Below, piece after piece: positions 6,761 through 11,988 of a stretch of 11,988 nucleotides of DNA. The translations under genes and the position numbers were made by a program. The number at the start of each line of letters is the position of its first letter. Position 1 is the stretch's first letter. Under the pieces are notes generated by a model. The model was not told where the DNA came from and did no database searches. It saw nothing but the letters and a program-made list of their open reading frames with translations. This DNA is from Acidobacteriota bacterium (GTDB taxonomy: Bacteria > Acidobacteriota > Blastocatellia > Pyrinomonadales > Pyrinomonadaceae): NCBI GenBank assembly GCA_963169175.1, contig CAUJFK010000273.1, forward strand, positions 1 through 11,988, written 5' to 3'.

Positions 6761-7831
6761 ATGAACTCTCTCTATCAACCCCGAAAACGCGGCCTCCGCA
6801 TCTTTCATATACTATTTGCGTCAGCATTCATCATCTTTACGATAGGCGTATCGGCACAGCAGCCTGAACTAACACTGGCTGACATTCTGATCGGCCTCCG
6901 ATCGAAGAAGGTGACGCTTGACGAGCGCAACGCGATACTCGCCGGAGCTGTCCGCGAACGAGGCATCACGTTTGCGATGACCCCGGAGATCGAAAAGGAA
7001 CTGACAGCGACCGGAGCGTCGAAAGTGCTTATCGAAGCGGTCAAGGAAAAAGGAACCGCCGTGGCGGTGGTCACGCCTCCACCTACGCCCGCACCTACGC
7101 CGATACCGGATTTTACATTCTTTAAGACCCGGGCTGATGCAAATTTAGGCAAAGGCGAATTTGCCCTTGCCATCCCTGACTACGACAAGGCCCTTATACT
7201 TAAGCCTGACAACGCGGTCGCTTTTCTGAACCGCGGCCGAAGCTATTACAGCATCAAGGACTTTACAAAGGCGGAAGCAGACTTTGACAGATCTATCGAA
7301 CTCGATGCCAAGGATTCGAAGGCATATTACAATCGCGGCCTGCTTTTCGAAAGCCGGGGCGATCTGGATAAAGCGCTCGCGGATTACAAGATATCGGCCG
7401 ACCTTGACCCGGCGAATGAGCCGGCCAAGGCAATGGTAAAGAAGATCGCAGACCAGATCGAAGCCAAAACCGCCGCCGCAAGGGTTCCCGTGCCTGAGCC
7501 TCCGAAGATCGAAACTCCGGTCGTTAAACGGCCAGAGTCAGTGGATGTCGGCAGCCTTTCCGCCGTAAACGCGGTAAAGATGATAACTCCTTCGTATCCG
7601 GCGATGGCTCAAAAATCGAGGGTGGAAGGCAAAGTTGTGGTCGAGGTGAAACTTGATCTCGAGGGCAACGTTGTCTCGGCCAAGGCAGTTTCAGGACATC
7701 AGCTTCTGCGACGGGCCGCCGAGGATGCCGCAAACCGATCGAAGTTCCACGCCGCGACCTTCAATGGCCAGCCGATCAAAGGGACTGGAACAATTACCTA
7801 CAGTTTCAACCTGAAACTCGATAACGAATAA
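6761..7831 (+). CDS. TPR protein with C-terminal TonB domain
   Basis: This is a 356-residue protein. A basic N-terminus and hydrophobic segment (about residues 13-32) end in GVSAQQ, which looks like a cleavable signal peptide, although an uncleaved anchor is possible. Next comes a region around FAMTPEIEKELTATGASKVL that I associate with acidobacterial exported proteins, a Pro/Thr linker (about 103-115), and about three TPR units (118-225) with typical FLNRGRSYYSIKDFTKA and YYNRGLLFESRGDLDKA signatures. The C-terminal domain (about 266-352) is TonB-like: PSYPAMAQKSRVEGKVVVEV, LDLEGNV, AAEDAANRSKF and TGTITYSFNL. TonB domains bridge the periplasm to outer-membrane receptors. Whether this one transmits energy is unclear, because no ExbB/ExbD gene is adjacent and the N-terminus may be cleaved. 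It is co-directional with the pseudokinase gene (18 bases apart) and followed by a strong terminator. Confidence 0.85.
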   Translation: MNSLYQPRKRGLRIFHILFASAFIIFTIGVSAQQPELTLADILIGLRSKKVTLDERNAILAGAVRERGITFAMTPEIEKELTATGASKVLIEAVKEKGTAVAVVTPPPTPAPTPIPDFTFFKTRADANLGKGEFALAIPDYDKALILKPDNAVAFLNRGRSYYSIKDFTKAEADFDRSIELDAKDSKAYYNRGLLFESRGDLDKALADYKISADLDPANEPAKAMVKKIADQIEAKTAAARVPVPEPPKIETPVVKRPESVDVGSLSAVNAVKMITPSYPAMAQKSRVEGKVVVEVKLDLEGNVVSAKAVSGHQLLRRAAEDAANRSKFHAATFNGQPIKGTGTITYSFNLKLDNE

Positions 7832-7851
7832 CGCGGGCTTTGTAATGATCA

Positions 7852-7893
7852 AAAGGCGTGATGCGAAACAGTTTGCATCACGCCTTTGCTTTT
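7852..7893. terminator. Bidirectional intrinsic terminator
   Basis: A perfect 13-bp stem, AAAGGCGTGATGC (7852-7864) and GCATCACGCCTTT (7875-7887), encloses a 10-base loop and is followed by GCTTTT. On the reverse strand the stem is followed by TTTTGATCA. It lies between the convergent TPR-TonB and deoC genes and should stop transcription from both sides. Confidence 0.9.
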
Positions 7894-7905
7894 CCGCAGA
7901 TCATC

Positions 7906-8763
7906 TCAGTAGTTTCCGACAACCGTCGAAGTCTTGATCCCGCATGCCTCCTGGGCGATCTTTACGCCAACGCTGGCACCTATCCGCGTAGCTCCCGCTT
8001 CGAACATTGCCCTGGCATCGTCAATTCCCTTCACGCCGCCGGACGCCTTCACGCCCAACGCGTGTCCGACCGTTCGGCGCATCAGGGCTACGTCGTCCAC
8101 GGTTGCCCCGCCTTTTGAAAATCCGGTCGAGGTCTTAACAAAATCAGCCCCAGCGTTTTTTGCTGCAAGACACGCCGCGACCTTTTCGGCGTCGGTCAAC
8201 AAAGCTGTCTCGATGATGACCTTGCACAGGATGCCATTCTCATGCGCTGCGGCGACAACGGCACGAATATCGTCTTCTACGGCGCAAATATCGCCCGATT
8301 TCAACGCTCCGATATTGATGACCATATCCACCTCGCGGGCGCCGTTGAAAATGGACCGCCGTGCTTCATATGCCTTAACATCGGGCAGCGTTGCGCCAAG
8401 CGGAAACCCAATCACAGTGCAAACGGGGACACCGCTTCCCTTAAGGAACTCGGCCGCCTTCTTAACCCAGCCCGGATTAACGCAAACAGAAGCAAATCCA
8501 AACTGTACGGCCTCGTCACAAAGTTTTCTGATATCGGCCTCGCTTGCCTCAGGTTTGAGCAGCGTATGGTCGATCAGGCTTGCCCAGTCGTGGGCCGTGG
8601 CGGATTGGCCAAGCACGATCCCGATCCGCTCGGCCCCCGCATCTACGATGCGCTGTACATCGGCGGAGCAGAATGAACCCGCAACCTCATCGCCTGCGAG
8701 TTTGGCCAGCACGAGATCGGTTATCTGCTCGATCAATTGTTCGCGATTTCCGTTTTGATCCAT
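7906..8763 (-). CDS. deoC: Deoxyribose-phosphate aldolase with N-terminal targeting-like extension
   Basis: This is a 285-residue class I aldolase that splits 2-deoxyribose 5-phosphate into glyceraldehyde 3-phosphate and acetaldehyde, the last step of deoxyribonucleoside breakdown. The catalytic core starts at about residue 60 (LIDHTLLKPEAS). It has the Schiff-base lysine K210 in FVKTSTGFSKGG, the second active-site lysine K239 in VKASGGV, and D146 in REVDMVINIG, so it should be active. The core is normal, but about 58 residues precede it. They begin with NREQLIEQITDLVLAKL (6-22), an amphipathic helix with hydrophobic residues at 10, 11, 14, 17, 18 and 22. A second short segment (SADVQRIVDAGAERIGI) follows. 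Such an extension resembles encapsulation peptides of microcompartment cargo. It lies 10 bases after rpiB in one operon and ends at the terminator at 7852-7893. Confidence 0.95.
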   Translation of the reverse strand: MDQNGNREQLIEQITDLVLAKLAGDEVAGSFCSADVQRIVDAGAERIGIVLGQSATAHDWASLIDHTLLKPEASEADIRKLCDEAVQFGFASVCVNPGWVKKAAEFLKGSGVPVCTVIGFPLGATLPDVKAYEARRSIFNGAREVDMVINIGALKSGDICAVEDDIRAVVAAAHENGILCKVIIETALLTDAEKVAACLAAKNAGADFVKTSTGFSKGGATVDDVALMRRTVGHALGVKASGGVKGIDDARAMFEAGATRIGASVGVKIAQEACGIKTSTVVGNY

Positions 8764-8773
8764 CTTTTCAAGA

Positions 8774-9559
8774 TCACTTCGTGTATTTTCGTTCGATCTC
8801 GTCGATCTTCCCTACCCGCTTCTTGTGGCGTTCCTCACTTATTTCCGTGGTGAGAAATGCCGTCACGATCTCCTCGATCTCGTCCTGCGAATTCTGCCCG
8901 GCTCCGAGGGTGAGCACGTTCGCACCGTTGTGTTCACGCGAGTTCCGGGCCAACACCGCCGAATAACACGCAGCGGCGCGCACGTTCGGCACCTTGTTCG
9001 CGGCCATTGCGCTGCCGATACCGGCACCATCAATGATTATCCCCACGTCAGCACGATTATCGCCAACTGCGCGGGCGACGGCGTGAGCATAATCGGGGTA
9101 ATCGACGGGTTCGGCCGAGTTTGTTCCGAGATCGTTTACCGTCAGGCCCAATCCTTTGAGAAACTCTTTAAGCGCTTCTTTTAACTGAAAACCGCCGTGG
9201 TCGGCACCGATCGCGACCGAACGGGCCTTTATCTCATTGTCACGCGGCGTTTTGCGTATCAACTCTATCCGCCGCTCGCTAACAATATCCTGCGCGAGCG
9301 GCGTCAGGCGGGCATTTACGGCAATGCGCACACGAGAACCTTCGCCCAGGCCCCGCAGGTCATCCTCCGTAAGGAGGGTTTTGGCGGATTCATCGCGGTC
9401 AAAATCCCGTCCTGCCTTCTCCTTTAGCGAATTTACCAAAACCCGAACGGGAAATTCGCTCGGCGGCGGTACAGGTCCCGGCCCATCGGGTACCGACCTT
9501 AGGATCTGGCGGACCATCTCTCTGACCTTTTCGCGAGTTTCAGGGTTTTGAAGCGACAT
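8774..9559 (-). CDS. rpiB: RpiB-type sugar-phosphate isomerase with long N-terminal extension
   Basis: This is a 261-residue protein, counted from ATG 9559; a TTG two codons upstream is possible. The C-terminal domain (about 113-250) is RpiB/LacAB: VAIGADHGGF (D120, H121), VDYPDYAHAVA, GIGSAMAANKVPNVRAA and SREHNGANVLTLGA (H210). RpiB interconverts ribose 5-phosphate and ribulose 5-phosphate. The catalytic Cys of E. coli RpiB (C66) is Asp here (D177, in GIIIDGAGIG). The N-terminal 112 residues are not part of normal RpiB. They comprise an amphipathic helix (ETREKVREMVRQILRSV, 7-23), a Pro/Gly linker (24-34), and a small domain (37-103) with LLTEDDLRGL and RLTPLAQDIVSERRIEL, a TPLAxD...ER pattern I associate with microcompartment-linked enzymes. 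It is the first gene of the rpiB-deoC unit and is divergent from hpt. Confidence 0.9.
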   Translation of the reverse strand: MSLQNPETREKVREMVRQILRSVPDGPGPVPPPSEFPVRVLVNSLKEKAGRDFDRDESAKTLLTEDDLRGLGEGSRVRIAVNARLTPLAQDIVSERRIELIRKTPRDNEIKARSVAIGADHGGFQLKEALKEFLKGLGLTVNDLGTNSAEPVDYPDYAHAVARAVGDNRADVGIIIDGAGIGSAMAANKVPNVRAAACYSAVLARNSREHNGANVLTLGAGQNSQDEIEEIVTAFLTTEISEERHKKRVGKIDEIERKYTK

Positions 9560-9594
9560 TAGCAAATGTGGGATCGGGTCTTTATGGTCAAAAC

Positions 9595-9623
9595 TTGAAT
9601 TCCGCCCGTTGATTGAATAGTAT
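9595..9623 (+). promoter_or_regulatory. Candidate promoter of hpt
   Basis: TTGAAT (9595-9600, 4/6) and TAGTAT (9618-9623, 4/6) are 17 bp apart, 33 bases before the hpt ATG. They lie in the 97-bp divergent region shared with rpiB. I could not define an equally good promoter for rpiB on the other strand. Confidence 0.4.
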
Positions 9624-9656
9624 TTGTAAAATTCCTAACAAGCAAGCCAACCAATT

Positions 9657-10232
9657 ATGACCGCCGAACCACAAATTGCGTCCTCAACCGAGTTCACAAA
9701 CACTAACCTTGAGGTACTTTTCACCGAGGAGCAGATCCGCGGCCGAATTGCCGAACTCGGGAAGCAGATCACGACAGAATATGCCGGAAAGGAACTCGTA
9801 CTAGTCGGGGTACTGAAAGGGTGCTGCCTCTTCATGGCAGACCTTATGCGCGAGGTCGATCTGAACCTAACGTTCGACTTTTTGGCGGTATCTAGCTACA
9901 AAGACGGCACAAAATCGACCGGCGACGTTGAGATCCTGAAGGACCTGAGCAATCCTATCCGCGACAAACATGTGATCGTGGTCGAGGACATTGTCGATAC
10001 CGGCCTGACGCTGTCGAGGCTGCTTGAGATACTCGAATCCCGCGGGGCCGCCTCGATCAAGCTTGCAAGCTTTCTGGACAAGCCTGATCCCCGGATCAAG
10101 AAAGGGCTGAAGATCGATTACACGGGTTTCACCGTGCCGAACAAATTCGTCGTTGGCTATGGCCTGGACGCCGCGGGCCGGTACAGAAACCTTCCTTTCA
10201 TTGCGGTCGTGATCGACCCGGCAAACGCCTAG
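9657..10232 (+). CDS. hpt: Hypoxanthine phosphoribosyltransferase
   Basis: This is a 191-residue cytoplasmic enzyme that joins hypoxanthine (and usually guanine) to PRPP to give IMP or GMP. The PRPP-binding signature VIVVEDIVDTGLTL spans about residues 106-119 with the acidic pair E110/D111. The pyrophosphate loop VLKGCCLF is at 52-59, the flexible-loop Ser-Tyr pair is in VSSYKDGTKS, and the base-contact region FVVGYGLDAAGRYRNLPFI is near the C-terminus. It has about 12 extra residues ahead of the conserved start and is otherwise of family length. The ATG at 9657 has no visible Shine-Dalgarno. Its TAG stop overlaps the stop codon of the convergent membrane-protein gene. Its position beside rpiB-deoC fits salvage of bases and sugars from nucleosides, but it is transcribed in the opposite direction. 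Confidence 0.95.
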   Translation: MTAEPQIASSTEFTNTNLEVLFTEEQIRGRIAELGKQITTEYAGKELVLVGVLKGCCLFMADLMREVDLNLTFDFLAVSSYKDGTKSTGDVEILKDLSNPIRDKHVIVVEDIVDTGLTLSRLLEILESRGAASIKLASFLDKPDPRIKKGLKIDYTGFTVPNKFVVGYGLDAAGRYRNLPFIAVVIDPANA

Positions 10233-10684
10233 TAGCTGGTAGCGTTCTCACGAACGTGCCGGCTCGCTAGGAGGCCGCGGAACAGGAAGAACACGCCAAC
10301 CATGTGGAAACAGAATCCCCAGAAATCTCGCAAGCCGAGACTGAGTATTGAATCCACAACATACAGGAAGATCCCGACAATGAACATTGCGTCGTGCCGG
10401 CGCTTTGCAAAATAACCAAAGGCGGCGAATATCGCGGCAATTATCAGATCTCCGACCAACCCAACTATATGCAGCGGCGGCGAAAACCCTTCGGCGGTCA
10501 GCGGCCCTCTCGTCCCATCAAGCCATTGCGTCACGCCGAATGCGAACGGCGTGTTCCGAATTTCGACGAAGTACACGATCAACGAGTTTAATGCCGAAAG
10601 TATCGCCAGCCAAAAAAACCAGTTCGCTCCTTCATAAAGCGTTTGGCGATCGAGAATTCTCGGTTCTGTAGGTTCTATGTCCAT
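10229..10684 (-). CDS. Small four-helix membrane protein, unknown function
   Basis: This is a 151-residue protein. I start at ATG 10684 because AGGAGG (complement of 10691-10696) lies 6 bases upstream, the clearest Shine-Dalgarno in the window; the reading frame is open for 18 more codons upstream. Hydrophobic helices lie at about 20-40, 72-93, 99-118 and 121-140. The N-terminus (about 18 residues) is acidic and polar, and a loop of about 30 residues (42-71, including FGVTQWLDGTRGP) separates helices 1 and 2. KRRHD follows helix 2, pointing to that loop being cytoplasmic. I recognise no family and no catalytic motif. Its stop codon overlaps that of hpt within CTAG (10229-10232). The strong ribosome site contrasts with nearly all its neighbours. 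Confidence 0.75.
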   Translation of the reverse strand: MDIEPTEPRILDRQTLYEGANWFFWLAILSALNSLIVYFVEIRNTPFAFGVTQWLDGTRGPLTAEGFSPPLHIVGLVGDLIIAAIFAAFGYFAKRRHDAMFIVGIFLYVVDSILSLGLRDFWGFCFHMVGVFFLFRGLLASRHVRENATSY

Positions 10685-10690
10685 AGTCTC

Positions 10691-10696
10691 CCTCCT
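10691..10696 (-). promoter_or_regulatory. Shine-Dalgarno that sets the start of the membrane-protein gene
   Basis: The complement reads AGGAGG, ending 6 bases before the ATG at 10684-10682. It decides this start over the longer reading frame. Confidence 0.8.
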
Positions 10697-10769
10697 ACGA
10701 TAGAATTTTGTGCAAATCCATTTTACCACACGGAGCAAACGGCAAAATACTTCGCGAGAAGAATGTCAG

Positions 10770-10990
10770 CGGATAAAGGCAGCCTAGATGATCGCTCGTT
10801 CGAGGTCGAGCCCCTTGGCCAAAGACGCCATTTCGTGGATCTTCGCTCCTCTTTTCGTCCGATTCGTGGTCCTGGGTCCGGCTCCCACCCCAAATTCGAT
10901 CCAAAACTAGAGACGAGACCCGTGAGGCTACGGCCTTCTACCGGATCGAGTCGTATCGGCCGCGCAGGGAACACCACCGCCTCGCGTTGA
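10770..10990 (-). ncRNA. Candidate 6S-like structured RNA
   Basis: The region between the membrane-protein gene and the rplU promoter has no convincing protein. Read on the reverse strand it folds as a long rod. The closing helix is GGCGGUGGUG (10981-10972) with CAUC-UAG-GCUGCC (10790-10778): 10 pairs, three of them G-U wobbles that would be broken in an RNA from the other strand. Inside is an open region whose 3' side holds a perfect 5-bp hairpin, GCUCG/CGAGC (10811-10807, 10798-10794). CCC/GGG and GGCC/GGCC pairs (10969-10958 with 10820-10812) then resume the rod, and a distal stem follows. A closing stem, central bubble with a small 3'-side hairpin, and long terminal stem at about 200 nt is the layout of 6S RNA, which mimics an open promoter and binds sigma-70 RNA polymerase. 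Ends are approximate and I found no clear promoter, so the family is a hypothesis. Confidence 0.4.
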
Positions 10991-11015
10991 CCTTTTCCGA
11001 ATCTTTATGTAGAAT
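10987..11015 (+). promoter_or_regulatory. Strong sigma-70 promoter of rplU-rpmA
   Basis: TTGACC (10987-10992, 5/6) and TAGAAT (11010-11015, 5/6) at exactly 17 bp form the best promoter in the window, as expected for ribosomal-protein genes. The inferred start near 11022 gives a leader of about 50 bases. Confidence 0.8.
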
Positions 11016-11032
11016 TTAGGTTTTTCGGCTTT

Positions 11033-11061
11033 CGGGAAAATCCCGCTGTGCCGTGCGGGAG
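11033..11061 (+). promoter_or_regulatory. rplU leader with two competing hairpins
   Basis: CGGGA (11033-11037) can pair with TCCCG (11041-11045). The same CCCG, extended to CCCGC (11042-11046), can instead pair with GCGGG (11055-11059). The second pairing covers the start of the ribosome site GGGAG (11057-11061), 10 bases before the ATG at 11072. The two helices exclude each other, so the leader could switch translation of L21. Confidence 0.45.
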
Positions 11062-11071
11062 ATAACTTAAG

Positions 11072-11365
11072 ATGAGTTACGCAATTATTAGAACAGGCGG
11101 AAAGCAGTTTCCGGTCGAATCCGGCCAGAGCATTCGCGTGCCTTCGATCGACGGTGAGGCCGGCGCGAAGGTCGATATTGAGGCGTTGGTACTCGGCGAA
11201 GGCAAAAATGCCAAGGTCGGCGGCGGGGCAACCGTCTCCGCGACGATCGTGGGCCACGGCCGAGGCGACAAGGTCATTGTCTTCAAAAAGAAGCGCCGCA
11301 AACAGTACAAGCGAAAGCAGGGCCACAGGCAAGGATTTACTGAGATCAAGATAGAGAATATCTAG
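11072..11365 (+). CDS. rplU: 50S ribosomal protein L21
   Basis: This is a 97-residue protein, slightly shorter than the usual 102-103. It starts with the typical YAIIRTGGKQFPVESGQ, and has the basic KKKRRKQYKRKQGHRQGFTEIKI block near the end that contacts 23S rRNA. L21 is a primary large-subunit protein, usually encoded directly ahead of L27, as here. The start is fixed by GGGAG at 11057-11061 and by the conserved N-terminus. It is expressed from the strong promoter at 10987 with a possibly regulatory leader. Confidence 0.97.
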   Translation: MSYAIIRTGGKQFPVESGQSIRVPSIDGEAGAKVDIEALVLGEGKNAKVGGGATVSATIVGHGRGDKVIVFKKKRRKQYKRKQGHRQGFTEIKIENI

Positions 11366-11376
11366 GAAGAGCTATG

Positions 11377-11413
11377 GGTCCTGCCTTCCGGCGGCCAAGC
11401 CCTGGCACGGGCC
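11377..11413 (+). other. Hairpin in the rplU-rpmA spacer
   Basis: GGTCC-T-GCC (11377-11385) can pair with GGC-AC-GGGCC (11404-11413) as eight pairs (one G-U) around a small internal loop. There is no T-run, so it is not an intrinsic terminator. It may act as an RNA-processing or stability element between the two genes. Confidence 0.3.
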
Positions 11414-11446
11414 CGCTAAAGCAGCGACTCAAGACGATTTAGCAAT

Positions 11447-11731
11447 ATGGCACATAAGAAAGGTGTAGGTTCATCAAGGAACGGCCGTGATTCGAATGCT
11501 CAGCGGCTTGGTTTAAAAAAATTCGGCGGCCAGCGCGTGCTAGGCGGCAACATCCTTGCCCGTCAGCGTGGGACCAAATGGAAGCCGGGCAATAATGTCG
11601 GCCGCGGCAAAGATGATACGCTGTTTGCTCTTATTGAAGGCTTCGTAAAATTTGAGGATAAGGGCCGCAGAGGCAAGTTCATCAGTGTTTACGCTGAAGG
11701 CGCGACCGAGTTGGCACCAAAAGCTGCCTAA
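11447..11731 (+). CDS. rpmA: 50S ribosomal protein L27
   Basis: This is a 94-residue protein. It begins MAHKKGVGSSRNGRDSNAQRLG, the conserved flexible N-terminus that reaches the peptidyl-transferase centre. It has no extra propeptide of the Firmicutes type, as expected outside that phylum. The core continues with GGNILARQRGTKWKPGNNVGRGKDDTLFAL and ends in an Ala/Pro/Lys tail slightly longer than that of the E. coli protein. It follows rplU by 81 bases in the same direction and is closed by a terminator about 20 bases downstream. Its ribosome site is weak, so translation may depend on the transcript from rplU. Confidence 0.97.
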   Translation: MAHKKGVGSSRNGRDSNAQRLGLKKFGGQRVLGGNILARQRGTKWKPGNNVGRGKDDTLFALIEGFVKFEDKGRRGKFISVYAEGATELAPKAA

Positions 11732-11751
11732 ACCAGTATTGGATCAGTAGC

Positions 11752-11793
11752 CAAAGCCGTTGGGCCTGTTCGGGTTCAACGGCTTTGTTGTTT
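11752..11793 (+). terminator. Intrinsic terminator of rplU-rpmA
   Basis: An 11-bp perfect stem, CAAAGCCGTTG (11752-11762) and CAACGGCTTTG (11777-11787), has a 14-base loop and is followed by TTGTTT. It ends only 12 bases before the next ATG. Confidence 0.85.
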
Positions 11794-11804
11794 CCTGTGG
11801 ACAT

Positions 11805-11988
11805 ATGAACGACAGCGTCAAACCGACTGAACGGACACGTGTCAAACGCCTACCTAAACGCGGCGAATATGACCGCGAGGTAATAAACGCCATTCTTGAT
11901 GAGGGATTTATCTGTTATGTCGGCTTTGCCGCCGACGGCCAGCCGTATGTCATCCCGACCGGATACGCGCGGATCGGGAATGATCTAT
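11805..11988 (+). CDS. Pyridoxamine 5'-phosphate oxidase-family flavoprotein, N-terminal part
   Basis: I translated 61 complete codons from ATG 11805 to the right edge. The product opens with NDSVKPTERTRVKRLPKRG, then YDREVINAILDEGFICYVGF and GQPYVIPTGYARIGNDL. The TRVKRLPKRGxYD start and the strand pair around GQPYVIPTGYAR are typical of the small PNPOx-like, FMN-binding split-barrel proteins often annotated as pyridoxamine 5'-phosphate oxidase family or Nim-like. True PdxH activity is unlikely for this subgroup. The C-terminal two thirds lies outside the window. The ATG comes right behind the L27 terminator with no room for a separate promoter downstream of it. Confidence 0.8.
   Translation, partial: MNDSVKPTERTRVKRLPKRGEYDREVINAILDEGFICYVGFAADGQPYVIPTGYARIGNDL

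Noticed and set aside
7934..8758. 274-residue + strand open frame opposite deoC
   Set aside because: deoC is unmistakable on the other strand, with catalytic lysines and family-wide motifs; the opposite frame is open only because of codon bias.
10740..10986. RNase P RNA, tmRNA or SRP RNA in the gap
   Set aside because: I looked for the conserved RNase P core, the tmRNA tRNA-like end and the SRP tetraloop region on both strands and found none.
10643..10990. 115-residue open frame on the + strand, and two reverse-strand frames, in the gap before rplU
   Set aside because: Arg/Ser/Gly-rich composition, no plausible start site, and overlap with the membrane-protein start; the stretch is better explained by a structured RNA and the rplU promoter.

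Overview
The window looks like core chromosome of a moderately GC-rich Gram-negative bacterium, most likely an acidobacterium of the Blastocatellia/Pyrinomonadales type. That placement is an inference. It rests on the mix of long secreted proteins without a recognisable domain, a TPR protein with a TonB C-terminal domain, a kinase-like membrane protein with a Pro/Glu-rich linker, a DnaC-like loader, and sparse Shine-Dalgarno sites. I see no transposase, prophage, CRISPR array, tRNA or rRNA.

Layout. 1-336 (-): start of a membrane protein resembling DUF58 proteins, running off the left edge. 482-1087 (+): TetR-type repressor. 1137-1595 (-): small stand-alone receiver-like protein of the 'cyclic-phosphate processing receiver' type. 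1760-2554 (+): DnaC-like AAA+ ATPase with a Cys cluster. 2674-4512 (+): secreted helical protein of unknown function. 4748-6742 and 6761-7831 (+): a two-gene unit of a membrane-anchored pseudokinase and a TPR-TonB protein, closed by a strong bidirectional terminator. 9559-7906 (-): a two-gene rpiB-deoC unit. 9657-10232 (+): hpt. 10684-10229 (-): small four-helix membrane protein whose stop codon overlaps that of hpt. 10770-10990 (-): gene-free but structured, with a 6S-RNA-like fold. 11072-11731 (+): rplU-rpmA (L21-L27) behind a near-consensus promoter and a leader with competing hairpins. 11805 to the right edge (+): start of a pyridoxamine-phosphate-oxidase-like flavoprotein.

The most interesting part is rpiB-deoC. 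Both enzymes carry an extra N-terminal amphipathic helix. In RpiB it is followed by a Pro/Gly linker and then an unassigned domain. This is the architecture of cargo targeted to bacterial microcompartments, and DeoC plus RpiB are the named enzymes of 'sugar phosphate utilising' microcompartments. No shell gene lies in this window, so either cargo is encoded away from the shell or the extension has another role. Next to hpt, the genes suggest nucleoside/pentose-phosphate salvage. Other leads are the pseudokinase lacking all three catalytic motifs, the 6S-like RNA, and the switch-like rplU leader.
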